Shown piece after piece: positions 27,628-38,226 of a stretch of DNA of 64,000 bases (within the stretch, counting starts at the first letter, position 1; each line of letters starts with the position of its first letter). The stretch covers positions 1 to 64,000 of the forward strand of contig NZ_CP006271.1 in NCBI RefSeq assembly GCF_000737595.1. The letters run 5' to 3'. The translations under genes were made by a program, and so were the position numbers. The notes under the pieces were generated by a model. It was not told the DNA's origin and searched no databases. It saw nothing but the letters and a program-made list of their open reading frames with translations. The DNA comes from Synechococcus sp. KORDI-52. GTDB taxonomy: Bacteria > Cyanobacteriota > Cyanobacteriia > PCC-6307 > Cyanobiaceae.

Positions 27628-28371
27628 ATGACTGAGCCTACAACTCTTTCCTCAGAAGCCAACGTCGATACGTCACATGCTGCAGATGTGATTCGCCAAG
27701 CGTACCGCCAGGTGTTTGGTAATCGACATCTGATGGAACTCGATGTGAACCCCTCCATTGAGGCATTGTTCATCAATGGTGATCTGACAGTTCAAGGATT
27801 GGTAACAGCTCTCGCCCAGTCGGAAACCTATAAAAAGCTTTTTCTTGAAAGCAACAGCCCATACCGCTTTGTTGAGCTCAACTTCAAACATCTACTAGGC
27901 CGTCCTCCGCGTGACCAAGCTGAGTTGATGAGCCATGTTCGACTGCTGCAGGAAGAGGGATACGAAACAGAAATCGCGAGTTACACCTATAGCGATGAAT
28001 ACCTTTCGGCTTTTGGCATCGACCAAGTTCCATACAATCGTGCAACCCAGTCCGTGGTGGGAGGAAGCACGCTCTACTTCACACGGGCGAAAGCCTTGGA
28101 TGCCGGATATGCCGGATACGACAACGCAGAAACAAATTCGAAACTCTTGAATAGTCTCTGCACTGATAGTTCACCAGAAGCACATGATCGCAGAAGCGTT
28201 GGCAACGCCAAGGCATTGACCATCAACTGGACATCTCGTCGTCAGGTGGGTGCCAACCGCCGAGCAGTTCAAAAGTCGGTGGTGACTCAAACCAGCATGT
28301 CAGCCACCATCAAATCAATTCTGTCGCAGGGCGGCCAGATCCTTTCTATTGCGAAGGCTAACTCCTTTTGA
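27628..28371 (+). CDS. cpeE: Phycoerythrin rod linker CpeE
   Basis: A 247-residue linker with one PBS-linker domain at about residues 20-150 (VIRQAYRQVFGNRHLMELD, VELNFKHLLGRPPRDQ) and a shortened CpcD-like tail ending MSATIKSILSQGGQILSIAK. It closely resembles the second half of MpeD, from which or with which it shares descent. Third gene of the cpeC-mpeD-cpeE run. The symbol follows the order seen in other marine strains. Confidence 0.82.
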   Translation: MTEPTTLSSEANVDTSHAADVIRQAYRQVFGNRHLMELDVNPSIEALFINGDLTVQGLVTALAQSETYKKLFLESNSPYRFVELNFKHLLGRPPRDQAELMSHVRLLQEEGYETEIASYTYSDEYLSAFGIDQVPYNRATQSVVGGSTLYFTRAKALDAGYAGYDNAETNSKLLNSLCTDSSPEAHDRRSVGNAKALTINWTSRRQVGANRRAVQKSVVTQTSMSATIKSILSQGGQILSIAKANSF

Positions 28372-28382
28372 TCATTCTGAAA

Positions 28383-28595
28383 TTATCGATGGCTCATCAG
28401 TGATGATGGGGAGACAATCGAAATCTCAGTCTTGGTGGCCATTCGGCCACCAAGGGCACGTCGAACAAACTCTCTAAACATGCCTATCTTGCGCCCACCC
28501 TCCAGCGAGCACCCAAACAGGAACACCACATTCCTCCAGTCAGTTGCATCAACGCCCATGGCAATGTCCATGATGGTCGACTCGATGGTTAACAT
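28383..28595 (-). CDS. Possible small gene antisense in the cpeE-cpeU gap
   Basis: A 70-residue frame from ATG 28595 that reads like protein (ATDWRNVVFLFGCSLEGGRKI). It fills the otherwise empty 283-base gap between cpeE and cpeU on the opposite strand. There is no ribosome-binding site I can defend and no recognised family. It may be spurious. Confidence 0.3.
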   Translation of the reverse strand: MLTIESTIMDIAMGVDATDWRNVVFLFGCSLEGGRKIGMFREFVRRALGGRMATKTEISIVSPSSLMSHR

Positions 28596-28654
28596 GATGC
28601 AGATCAACCGTCCTTCACTGGATGAGCTCAACGCAGGAAACAGCACAAGTTCGC

Positions 28655-29197
28655 ATGACGATTGAGCAATTTGTTGCTCAAAGTTCAGGCAAGTGGCGCT
28701 CAATGCGATCGGGGCATTCTCTAGCCTTCCAACAGTTTGAAGAAGTTCTTAGCGAAGTTGTCATTAAAGAACTCAGCAAAGAGGATCCAGGAGTTAAAAA
28801 ATTGCTAGAATCATCCTTAGCAAAAGAACAGGATAAATGCACAATTTCATCACCTTTCAAAATGGAATGGTGCGCCGAAAGTGACTGGGAACCCGACGAT
28901 CCTTCAGAAGTATCATCAGGATCTTGCATTATTGTTCCACTAACCAAAGATAAATCTTCGGGAACATTGATCAGAAGCGTCGGTTATGCAGAATCTGAGG
29001 CCGCAATCTCTGAATACCATTTTCTAGATGATGGCACGTTTACCCTCACAACGCAGTACGAACAATCAATTGCGGAAGAAAGAATTTGGTTTGTCTCAGA
29101 GAATGTGCGCTGCAGATCATCAGTCTTGAGAACGTCAGCAGGATCAGGAATACTCCAAACTTCATTTGCCTCAGAAGTCCGGCGCATTAATGCATAG
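28655..29197 (+). CDS. cpeU: S/U-type phycobilin lyase CpeU
   Basis: A 180-residue lyase of the CpcS/CpeS-CpcU family (lipocalin-like beta-barrel), which attaches bilins to phycobiliprotein cysteines, mostly the beta-82 site. The N-terminal block MTIEQFVAQSSGKWRSMRSGHSLAFQQFE is the U-type variant, unlike the S-type gene at 44948. The frame starts at ATG 28622, but MTIEQF at 28655 is the family-like start. First gene of cpeU-cpeT-cpeR. The U versus S label is from sequence impression. Confidence 0.72.
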   Translation: MTIEQFVAQSSGKWRSMRSGHSLAFQQFEEVLSEVVIKELSKEDPGVKKLLESSLAKEQDKCTISSPFKMEWCAESDWEPDDPSEVSSGSCIIVPLTKDKSSGTLIRSVGYAESEAAISEYHFLDDGTFTLTTQYEQSIAEERIWFVSENVRCRSSVLRTSAGSGILQTSFASEVRRINA

Positions 29198-29206
29198 ATC
29201 CAAGAG

Positions 29207-29821
29207 ATGAGCAAGAAATCAGCCTTTGCCGAGTTCGCCAATACTCTCGCTGGCGTCTACGACAACATCGAACAGTCGCAAAAAAATCCCAAGGATTTTG
29301 CACGCATCAATATCTTCTTCCGACCATTACCTTGGCATATTTTCAAAGGGCCTGGATTTTATTCTGAACAATGCTACGACTATGCCCCCTGGGATCCTTA
29401 TCGACAGGGAATTCATCGTTTAACTGCAAATGGAGATACATTTATAGTAGAGAACTATGGTTTCACAAACCCCAGAAGATTAGCGGGAGCTGGTCGGGAT
29501 CCCGAAATCATGAATGCAATCAATGCAGCAACCCTAAAAGAGCGATGTGGATGTGCGATGCACTTTCACAGCAAAGGAGAAGGAAAGTACATAGGCAAAG
29601 TGGAACCTGGGAAAAAATGCCTGGTTCCACGGGATGGAAAACTCACATATCTTGTCAGCGAAGTTGAAGTCGATCAAAACAATTGGATTAGTCGGGATCG
29701 AGGGTATGATCCCAAGACAGACGAACAGGTTTGGGGCTCTGAGCATGGGCTCCTAAAATTCAAAAGAATTAAAAGCTTCTCCGAAGAAATCAATGATAAG
29801 TGGCTAGATTCGAAAGCCTGA
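29207..29821 (+). CDS. cpeT: T-type phycobilin lyase CpeT
   Basis: A 204-residue member of the CpcT/CpeT chromophore lyase family, which loads the beta-153/155-type cysteine (Cys165 of CpeB, Cys159 of MpeB here). Family blocks are FFRPLPWHIFKGPGFYSEQ, IVENYGFTNP, ERCGCAMHF and SRDRGYDPKTDEQVWGSEHG, the last very like the cognate region in the phycocyanin paralogue at 48340. It lies nine bases after cpeU and one base before cpeR. Confidence 0.85.
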   Translation: MSKKSAFAEFANTLAGVYDNIEQSQKNPKDFARINIFFRPLPWHIFKGPGFYSEQCYDYAPWDPYRQGIHRLTANGDTFIVENYGFTNPRRLAGAGRDPEIMNAINAATLKERCGCAMHFHSKGEGKYIGKVEPGKKCLVPRDGKLTYLVSEVEVDQNNWISRDRGYDPKTDEQVWGSEHGLLKFKRIKSFSEEINDKWLDSKA

Positions 29822-29822
29822 A

Positions 29823-30128
29823 ATGGAAAATATTAAAAAACAAATGAAGGCCTGGATACGTTCACAGCATCTTATATGCGTTGGTACAGACTTTATCTTC
29901 GAAACAGTTGATCAAACTCAACTCGATAAATTTGAGGCTTCTATACAAGCAATTGGGGGGAGGATAAGAACAGTCAAAGCAATTGGGAATTGGCCGATGG
30001 GACCAAGACGATCGTTCAAAATATTGCAAGCCACAGCAAGCGTACCCAGACCTGGCGGAGAAGATCTAGTTACCTATTGGGCTAAAAAAGGAAGCAAATC
30101 AACAAGATATTCGGAAATCAATTCCTGA
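29823..30128 (+). CDS. cpeR: Phycoerythrin expression regulator CpeR
   Basis: A 101-residue protein of the CpeR family, known in Fremyella as an activator required for phycoerythrin-related genes including pebAB. The diagnostic block KQMKAWIRSQHLIC near the N-terminus is followed by AIGNWPMGPRRS. It has no recognised DNA-binding domain. The ATG follows the cpeT stop by one base, so it is made with the lyases. It is convergent with the Nif11 operon, 9 bases apart. Confidence 0.85.
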   Translation: MENIKKQMKAWIRSQHLICVGTDFIFETVDQTQLDKFEASIQAIGGRIRTVKAIGNWPMGPRRSFKILQATASVPRPGGEDLVTYWAKKGSKSTRYSEINS

Positions 30129-30137
30129 GAAGAATCC

Positions 30138-30371
30138 CTACTCTTCAAACCAGCCCATCCAGGTGTCTTGGCTGAAATCGGTATGCTTGCTCCATTTTCT
30201 CAAAATAGCGGCGGAATCGATATCGAAACCATTGGCAGCTGCGATCTCAATGACTTGATCCTGATTGAGAGCAGCCTTAATTTGGGCTTTTAGATCTGGC
30301 TTTTCACGAACTAAAGTAATAAAAGCCTCTAAGACTTGATCTTGATTTGCGCTAAGAGCAGAACCGGTCAT
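30138..30371 (-). CDS. Nif11-domain small protein
   Basis: A 77-residue protein matching the Nif11 pattern: an N-terminal helix pair (VLEAFITLVREKPDLKAQIKA) followed by NQDQVIEIAAANGFDIDSAAIL. In peptide natural-product leaders the Nif11 part ends in a Gly-Gly cleavage site; here there is none and the tail is HTDFSQDTWMGWFEE, so this is unlikely to be a bacteriocin precursor. ATG 30371 is preferred over a TTG one codon upstream. Last gene of a three-gene minus-strand operon. Confidence 0.7.
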   Translation of the reverse strand: MTGSALSANQDQVLEAFITLVREKPDLKAQIKAALNQDQVIEIAAANGFDIDSAAILRKWSKHTDFSQDTWMGWFEE

Positions 30372-30432
30372 CAAAAGCCATCGAGATCACAGGATCAATT
30401 CTAAACGAAACTTCCATCAGCAGACCGTCAAA

Positions 30433-30714
30433 CTAGGCACCATCCATCAACATGGCTCTCCATGGGGCGATCTTACGGAATGCCCATGACCAATGATCAT
30501 TTGCGATGGCCTGAATCGCCAAAGCTTCAGATTCAGTTAAACAAGCTGAATCTGATTCAACATACTGAAGCCAAGCTGTGATTGAAAAAAAATAATTACG
30601 GGAAGCTGCAAAATCAACTATATCTTGATCTGTCTTGCAAGATTTCAATCCAGTTGCAATAGAGTGATCATAAATGACCATCTGCACGAAATGATCAATA
30701 ACAGAATCAGACAT
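30433..30714 (-). CDS. Nif11-like small protein
   Basis: A 93-residue protein with a diverged Nif11 pattern (VIDHFVQMVIYDHSIATGL, then DQDIVDFAASRNYFFS), followed by a second helical stretch (LTESEALAIQAIANDHWSWAF). It starts two bases after the stop of the upstream gene at 30717. No export or cleavage signal. Its location between cpeR and mpeQ suggests a phycobilisome-linked function; none is known to me. Confidence 0.6.
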   Translation of the reverse strand: MSDSVIDHFVQMVIYDHSIATGLKSCKTDQDIVDFAASRNYFFSITAWLQYVESDSACLTESEALAIQAIANDHWSWAFRKIAPWRAMLMDGA

Positions 30715-30716
30715 CG

Positions 30717-31037
30717 TCAGCAGCTTTCAATCCAAAGCGCAAAATTCACCTTCTCACATATCATCTGCAGCACCAAAGGCCCACCGGGGCAACGTAACAA
30801 CCGCCATGGAATATTTTTTTCTAGAATGCCTGAATCGATGGTAATTTTTGGAGGGCTCGTCGCCTGTTCATAGGGAATCAATGCCGAGCCAGTCAATGAA
30901 GGTTCAACATCGTTAACGATTGCTTTTAAATGCTCCAAATCAGCAACCAGGTTCAATTGATCTTGGACATCTGCTGACTTCTGGACAGCTTCAACAAACC
31001 TAGGAAGAGCCTGTTCGAGCTCGGGAGAGACTGGCAT
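30717..31037 (-). CDS. Weakly Nif11-like protein, first gene of the operon
   Basis: A 106-residue protein. The first 45 residues resemble a Nif11 helix pair (LEQALPRFVEAVQKSADVQDQL, then LEHLKAIVNDVEPS). The second half is different (KNIPWRLLRCPGGPLVL) and not recognised. It is the promoter-proximal gene of the operon, separated by 249 non-coding bases from the divergent lyase gene at 31287. Confidence 0.55.
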   Translation of the reverse strand: MPVSPELEQALPRFVEAVQKSADVQDQLNLVADLEHLKAIVNDVEPSLTGSALIPYEQATSPPKITIDSGILEKNIPWRLLRCPGGPLVLQMICEKVNFALWIESC

Positions 31038-31283
31038 GATACAAACAACCTTCTTCTTATGATAACAGATGGCGAGAACGTATTCATAAAAAGACAGCGC
31101 AAATTAAAGAAGACAATCAGCCAGTCGTAAATCATCACTAATATTCAGACGTGGATGCTATGGTCAAAGACATAAAGGAATTTCAACGTCACTGCAGGTT
31201 CAACAGAATCAGGTCAGCTGCTCTAAAACTGCAGCTCAACACCAGCTGACAGAAAATCCTAGTTTTTCATTGATGACTCTTGA

Positions 31284-32483
<1,200 letters not shown>

Positions 32484-32543
32484 AAAGACGAGCGGTAAAT
32501 AAGTTGAACTATCGGACATTGGTTGACGACATGGCCTTACTGA

Positions 32544-33200
<657 letters not shown>

Positions 33201-33228
33201 GCCAGGTATCGATTTTCTGCACACCTGA

Positions 33229-33744
<516 letters not shown>

Positions 33745-33779
33745 TCATCAGTCAAGCTGAGTGATTGTTTGATCTAACC

Positions 33780-33809
33780 AAGGGGTGGGCCAAAAGCCCA
33801 CCCCTTTTT
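33780..33809 (+). terminator. Rho-independent terminator of mpeBA
   Basis: Stem GGGGTGGGC/GCCCACCCC (33782-33804) with a five-base loop, followed by T5. It ends the mpeBA transcript; the remaining 270 bases up to mpeC hold no other gene I can see and should contain the mpeC promoter. Confidence 0.93.
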
Positions 33810-34080
33810 GTTTTCAAAGTCAAAAACGCAAATTGTTGACCATCAAGGGTGAACAGTTCTGGAACAACCCCGAATACCTGCGGCGTACTAACAAGCAATA
33901 TGGACACACTTATCGACGCAATGCTTACTCTCGGTGACAATTGGCGGATTACGAGTATCGATTAGCATCAATACTCAATTTCACCAGATTAATCTCGACA
34001 AAGCTTAATGACACTAAAAAAACATTTGTGTCAAAGCATGTTTGGAGTAGTCACCACAAATCACCTCCCCTCACTTACCA

Positions 34081-34947
34081 ATGCTAAGTACACAAACCAG
34101 CCCGGCAGGGATGGCTGCGGCCAGCCGCACCAAACCGGCATCGTATTCCATGCCAAGCAAAGCTGGCAAAAATACAGTCCATCGGACTGTTGCTGGAGCC
34201 ATCGCTGAATTCAAGCGCAACACCTGTTCCAAGATGGGACTTGGTATTGGCCCAAGGCTTCACAGCGAATGTCCTTTTGCAGTGACGTTCGATGAGTATC
34301 ACCCAAGCAGCAACGAAGCCCTGGAACGCACAATCATTGCCGCATACAAGCAGGTCTACGGCAACCTACCTCCCACTGAAAACGAGCGTTGCACCTCCCT
34401 TGAGGCACGTTTGATGAATGGAGAAATTACAGTCCGCGACTTTGTAAACGGCCTGGCTAAATCTCCGTTCTACAAGGAAAATTATTTCCACAGTGTTGCC
34501 CCCCAGCGTGGAATCGAACTCAATTACAAACACCTACTAGGACGGGCACCCCTCAATCAAGAGGAAGTTCAAAACAGCATCAAACTTCAGGCAGAAGAGG
34601 GTTTTGATGCTCTGATCGACAGCCTCACGGATTGCGCAGAATATGCAGAGGTTTTTGGATCAGACATCGTTCCTTACATGCGGGCGGGCGATTCCTACGC
34701 AGGAATGATGACCAGCTCCTTCAATATGATGAGAGAGCTTGCTGGTACAAAGGTTGCCGTCAGCGACAACGCACAAGGAAAACGCAGTCGCACCAACACA
34801 CAGCTGGCTGCGGCATCGATCAGCATGATGAAGCCAATCTTTAAGGGCGCACCAACTCTGCCCCAACAAAAGTACGGCGGACATCAGCCTCCCAAGAGGA
34901 CAGGTCCTGCTCCGTTCCGTCCATTCGGCGTTAAGCCTTTTGGCTGA
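34081..34947 (+). CDS. mpeC: Phycoerythrin II linker MpeC with phycourobilin site
   Basis: A 288-residue chromophorylated linker of the outer (PEII) part of the rod. The N-terminal extension (about 1-70) holds Cys49 (FKRNTCSKMG), the reported phycourobilin site, and the PBS-linker domain covers about 80-215 (AAYKQVYGNLPP, ELNYKHLLGRAPL). The Pro-rich tail lacks a CpcD domain. Counting from the ATG at 34081 places the cysteine exactly at 49, which supports this start. It has its own terminator and precedes mpeU. Confidence 0.92.
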   Translation: MLSTQTSPAGMAAASRTKPASYSMPSKAGKNTVHRTVAGAIAEFKRNTCSKMGLGIGPRLHSECPFAVTFDEYHPSSNEALERTIIAAYKQVYGNLPPTENERCTSLEARLMNGEITVRDFVNGLAKSPFYKENYFHSVAPQRGIELNYKHLLGRAPLNQEEVQNSIKLQAEEGFDALIDSLTDCAEYAEVFGSDIVPYMRAGDSYAGMMTSSFNMMRELAGTKVAVSDNAQGKRSRTNTQLAAASISMMKPIFKGAPTLPQQKYGGHQPPKRTGPAPFRPFGVKPFG

Positions 34948-34978
34948 AGTGGGTTAGGCCCTTCATGCCATCATGCTG

Positions 34979-35009
34979 GCCCCCTTTTCAGGAAGGGGGC
35001 ATTTTTTTT
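34979..35009 (+). terminator. Rho-independent terminator of mpeC
   Basis: Stem GCCCCCTT/AAGGGGGC (34979-35000) with a six-base loop, followed by eight T. It lies 31 bases after mpeC and 66 before mpeU, so mpeU is either read-through or separately promoted. Confidence 0.92.
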
Positions 35010-35074
35010 CAATGCAGCACAACACTGAACATTAGGCTGCTGATCAGAGTCGCCTAGATTGCACTCAACGAAGA

Positions 35075-36004
35075 TTGAAGCGCACTGTGCTCCAAGATTT
35101 CACCGATGTCTCATCCATCAGCGAAAGCCAGCTCACGGAAGAAGAAGCACTCCAGCTCGCTGATGAGCTCAGTGCAAAATTAAGCGAAGGTGAGATCCCA
35201 AGATCTGATGCCGAGTCACTCAAGCGTATGGTCGCCGGACTTGGGGATGCGAGAGGCGCTTTACGACTCACCTTTGCAAAAAGTCTTGGGGCGGTTGGGG
35301 ACGAAGCTCTACCCATTCTTTGTAAAGCACTTCGCCAACACCAAAATGTGATCGTAAGACGAGCATCAGCCAAAACACTAAATTTGATTGGCAACAAGGA
35401 AGCGCTGCCTTATCTGCTTGAAGCCTTTTTAGAAGATGATGACCCAGTTGTTCTCGGTTCATCAGCTGGAGCGATGGCCACCATTGGACCGGATGCCATG
35501 GATTCACTGCTTGGAATCCTAAAAAATCCATACTGCACACCATTTCAGGTTGGATTAATCAATCTCGCACTAAGCTTCATCGGGTCTAAGGCACCAGAAG
35601 CTTTGCTGGAAGCTGCAGATTCAGACGTGGCTGAAGTTCGCGTAGCCGCAATTTCAGCATTGGGAGATCAAATACAAAAGAGTGATGATTTAAGAGCACA
35701 AAATAGAGTATTTCAGGCACTCGACGACATCTCAGCAGACGTCAGGGCAGAAGCGGTAACCCTTATCGGAAAATCATGTGATGCCGAAGATGTTGAAAAT
35801 TTGCTGAGCAGAAAGCTGGTCGATCAAGACACTCAAGTACGTAAAAATACAGCAATGGCGCTAATGAAACTCGAAGCATATAATGCCATAGAAAAAATAG
35901 AAGCTGCAAAGTTAACAGAAAAAGATGAGTCGGTTCAAGCAGTATTCAATGCTGCCATTAACATACTAAGTAGAGATTTGCAGGAGAAACAGGAAAGCGA
36001 ATAG
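35075..36004 (+). CDS. mpeU: Phycobilin lyase-isomerase MpeU
   Basis: A 309-residue HEAT-repeat protein of the E/F lyase clan (repeat units such as VIVRRASAKTLNLIGNKEAL and VRKNTAMALMKLEAY). The position directly after mpeC matches mpeU, reported as needed for full phycourobilin content in blue light. The start is TTG 35075 or GTG 35087; I cannot decide. Its far C-terminus is Lys/Glu-rich. The base composition is lower in GC than mpeC before it. Confidence 0.8.
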   Translation: MKRTVLQDFTDVSSISESQLTEEEALQLADELSAKLSEGEIPRSDAESLKRMVAGLGDARGALRLTFAKSLGAVGDEALPILCKALRQHQNVIVRRASAKTLNLIGNKEALPYLLEAFLEDDDPVVLGSSAGAMATIGPDAMDSLLGILKNPYCTPFQVGLINLALSFIGSKAPEALLEAADSDVAEVRVAAISALGDQIQKSDDLRAQNRVFQALDDISADVRAEAVTLIGKSCDAEDVENLLSRKLVDQDTQVRKNTAMALMKLEAYNAIEKIEAAKLTEKDESVQAVFNAAINILSRDLQEKQESE

Positions 36005-36090
36005 AGCATTCAGGAAAATAGCATTGGAAGAATGCTCAGACGAGCAAATCACACCTCCGCATAACACAAAGACAAGAAAGACCAGGCAAT

Positions 36091-36108
36091 TTGATAGGAA
36101 GTGGACAC
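36091..36108 (+). promoter_or_regulatory. Candidate Fci operator upstream of fciB
   Basis: TTGATAGGAAGTGGACAC, one of four copies of the pattern TGATAR-N5-GGACAY found in this island. It lies 87 bases after mpeU and 140 before the preferred fciB start. Protein binding is inferred. Confidence 0.5.
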
Positions 36109-36248
36109 TAAAAAGACAAAAGGCAATCATTCAGAAAAACATTAAGCTTCTTGCGCGCAACCAAGGAAAACCAATAGAGTATGAAAAATGCTCAAGAAGT
36201 TTGCGAAAAAAACGATCGCGCAATTATATTTTTTCCGACACGCTCGAG

Positions 36249-37232
36249 ATGGAAGAGTTTTGCAAGGCACATTTTGAAGAATATCACTCAACATCCAGCT
36301 TCGGATGCAATGTAACTCAGTTAAGCACCGGCCTTCTCGAAACGAAGACCACTTGCTCACCAATTCAAGATGTGCATCTTGAAATATTTAAATCAAACCA
36401 AACTCTGCTCTACGAGGAAGAAGCCAACACAAAATCAGTATCATTCTGCTGGCTAGACACATTACCGTCAAACGATGCGGAGGCACAGACCATCATTAGC
36501 GGCCACCAAATGACAAGAAATAGTATTGCTGGCTTCAATCGCATCAACAAAACAGGAGGAAATATCTGGGACATTGTGGGAGCAAACGAAGAGCTTTGCT
36601 GCATGAGCCTGAAATGGAATAAATTACAAGAAAGAATCAACAAATTGAATGCATTTAATGCCTATGCGAGGCTTGAGGAATGCATTGGAATTGACTCGCA
36701 TGATCATGCAAGTACTCAGCTCAAAAAAATAGTTAACCGACATTTTAATGGCCATCCATCAACGAAACCAAATTCATTTTACGATCTAGCAATCATATTC
36801 CTAGACAACGAAAACAATGAATCAAGCTACGATGCACATCGATGCGAATCAACGGATCTAATAGAAGATATGGTTAAACTGATTCACGAAGATAGGGCTG
36901 GCATGCCACCAATAACGCTTGACGAAATTACTGAATACTTGAATTCAAAAACAGAGTCTCTCAATACTATATGCCGAAAAATCTTTAATATGGATGTAAT
37001 TGAGCTTGTAAGAAGAGTTCGCCTAGAACAGACCCGCAAGGCTTTTTTAACTCCACATTCCTCAATAGGTCTCAAAGAGTTTACAAAAAAGAGAATAGCA
37101 CTTTACTACGGTTTTAAGAACTGGAAAAAATTTGAAGCCTCCTACTCCACATATTTTGGGGAATCACCCAGTCAAACAATAGATCGATCCAATAAGAATT
37201 TATATTCATTTAGTGCATGGCAGGGAGAGTAA
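36249..37232 (+). CDS. fciB: AraC-family regulator of chromatic acclimation, FciB-like
   Basis: A 327-residue regulator. The C-terminal 100 residues form an AraC/XylS double helix-turn-helix (LNTICRKIFNMDVIELVRRVRLEQ, then YYGFKNWKKFEASYSTYFGESPSQTI). The N-terminal half matches the next gene in blocks such as TLLYE and MTRNSIAGF, so they are paralogues. The frame is open upstream to a TTG at 36024, adding 75 very basic residues; alignment with the partner and the operator-like element at 36091 favour ATG 36249. The fciA/fciB naming is by neighbour order and could be reversed. Confidence 0.72.
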   Translation: MEEFCKAHFEEYHSTSSFGCNVTQLSTGLLETKTTCSPIQDVHLEIFKSNQTLLYEEEANTKSVSFCWLDTLPSNDAEAQTIISGHQMTRNSIAGFNRINKTGGNIWDIVGANEELCCMSLKWNKLQERINKLNAFNAYARLEECIGIDSHDHASTQLKKIVNRHFNGHPSTKPNSFYDLAIIFLDNENNESSYDAHRCESTDLIEDMVKLIHEDRAGMPPITLDEITEYLNSKTESLNTICRKIFNMDVIELVRRVRLEQTRKAFLTPHSSIGLKEFTKKRIALYYGFKNWKKFEASYSTYFGESPSQTIDRSNKNLYSFSAWQGE

Positions 37233-37235
37233 CAC

Positions 37236-38201
37236 ATGAAAACATCTATTGAATATCGTGATCCACTGGAGCTCTCTGAAGAGCTTGCGAAACTCGGTCA
37301 GCTTACAAAAATAACGCAACTGGAAGGTGGCAGTGGTTTCTATACTATGCAAGCAGAAAGTACTAATAAAGTCGCACTTGCAGAAATATCTGCCAACAAA
37401 ACATTATTGTACGAGGGGTGGGGCAATGGTGTAACTATAGATTTTAATTGGATTACGCCAAAAGCGAATACTCAAGGAGCCTTTGGCTATTGTGATGGAT
37501 TTAAGATGACAAAAAATAGCCTGGCTGGATTTGGCACGATTAATTCATTACCAGGAAATGCATGGGGAAAATATAACAACGAATGCTCTAGTACTGGTTG
37601 CATGCTTGAAAAGCAGCTCCTATTTGAATTACTCGAAAATTGCAAAGCATATGATGGACTTGAACGACTCACGGGTGAGCAGGGGATTTGTTGCAATAAT
37701 AAAGCTCTAAACCAACTTAAGAGATTAGCTGCCAGAGAAGTATCTACTGGAATTCAGAACCCAGAAAAATATTTCGATCTTGTAATCGCATGTCTAGAAG
37801 AGCCAATGACTGAGCAGAGCAGTGAAGATCCAAAACATATCGATCAATTAAGAGAAATCATTAATCTTGCACATAGTGAGAAGAGCATGGAATCCCCTCT
37901 GTCATTGCTTGAAGTATGCAAGTATATAAATACAAGCCAAGCATCATTATATCGCATATGTCAGGAGTACTTTGGAATGGGAATCATTGAATTGATGACA
38001 CAAATTAGACTTGAGGAATCCAGAAGAATTTTGCTTAACCAAGATGCTCGTCGGAAATTAAATCTATATTCCATACGAGATATTGCAATTAAATATGGGT
38101 TTAAACATCAAGGGAGATATGCACGGCGCTATTACACTGCATTCGGAGAACTTCCAAGTCAGACCATAGAACAGTCGAGAAGATATAGATTGCCAATATA
38201 G
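37236..38201 (+). CDS. fciA: AraC-family regulator of chromatic acclimation, FciA-like
   Basis: A 321-residue AraC-family protein starting three bases after fciB, with GGGAGAG six bases before its ATG. The N-terminal sensor-like half contains TLLYEGWGNG and MTKNSLAGFGTIN; the C-terminal DNA-binding domain contains SLYRICQEYFGMGIIELMTQIRLEE and IAIKYGFKHQGRYARRYYTAFGELPSQTI. Such tandem regulators control the type IV acclimation switch. It is convergent with the lyase gene (25 bases apart); a short TAGAAA/TTTCTA stem at 38214-38229 lies between them. Confidence 0.75.
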   Translation: MKTSIEYRDPLELSEELAKLGQLTKITQLEGGSGFYTMQAESTNKVALAEISANKTLLYEGWGNGVTIDFNWITPKANTQGAFGYCDGFKMTKNSLAGFGTINSLPGNAWGKYNNECSSTGCMLEKQLLFELLENCKAYDGLERLTGEQGICCNNKALNQLKRLAAREVSTGIQNPEKYFDLVIACLEEPMTEQSSEDPKHIDQLREIINLAHSEKSMESPLSLLEVCKYINTSQASLYRICQEYFGMGIIELMTQIRLEESRRILLNQDARRKLNLYSIRDIAIKYGFKHQGRYARRYYTAFGELPSQTIEQSRRYRLPI

Positions 38202-38226
38202 GTGCATTGCATCTAGAAATAATTTT

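Noticed and set aside
30138-31037. Nif11 operon as a lanthipeptide or bacteriocin precursor cluster
   Set aside because: No Gly-Gly leader ends, Cys/Ser/Thr-rich core peptides, LanM-type enzyme or peptide exporter nearby.
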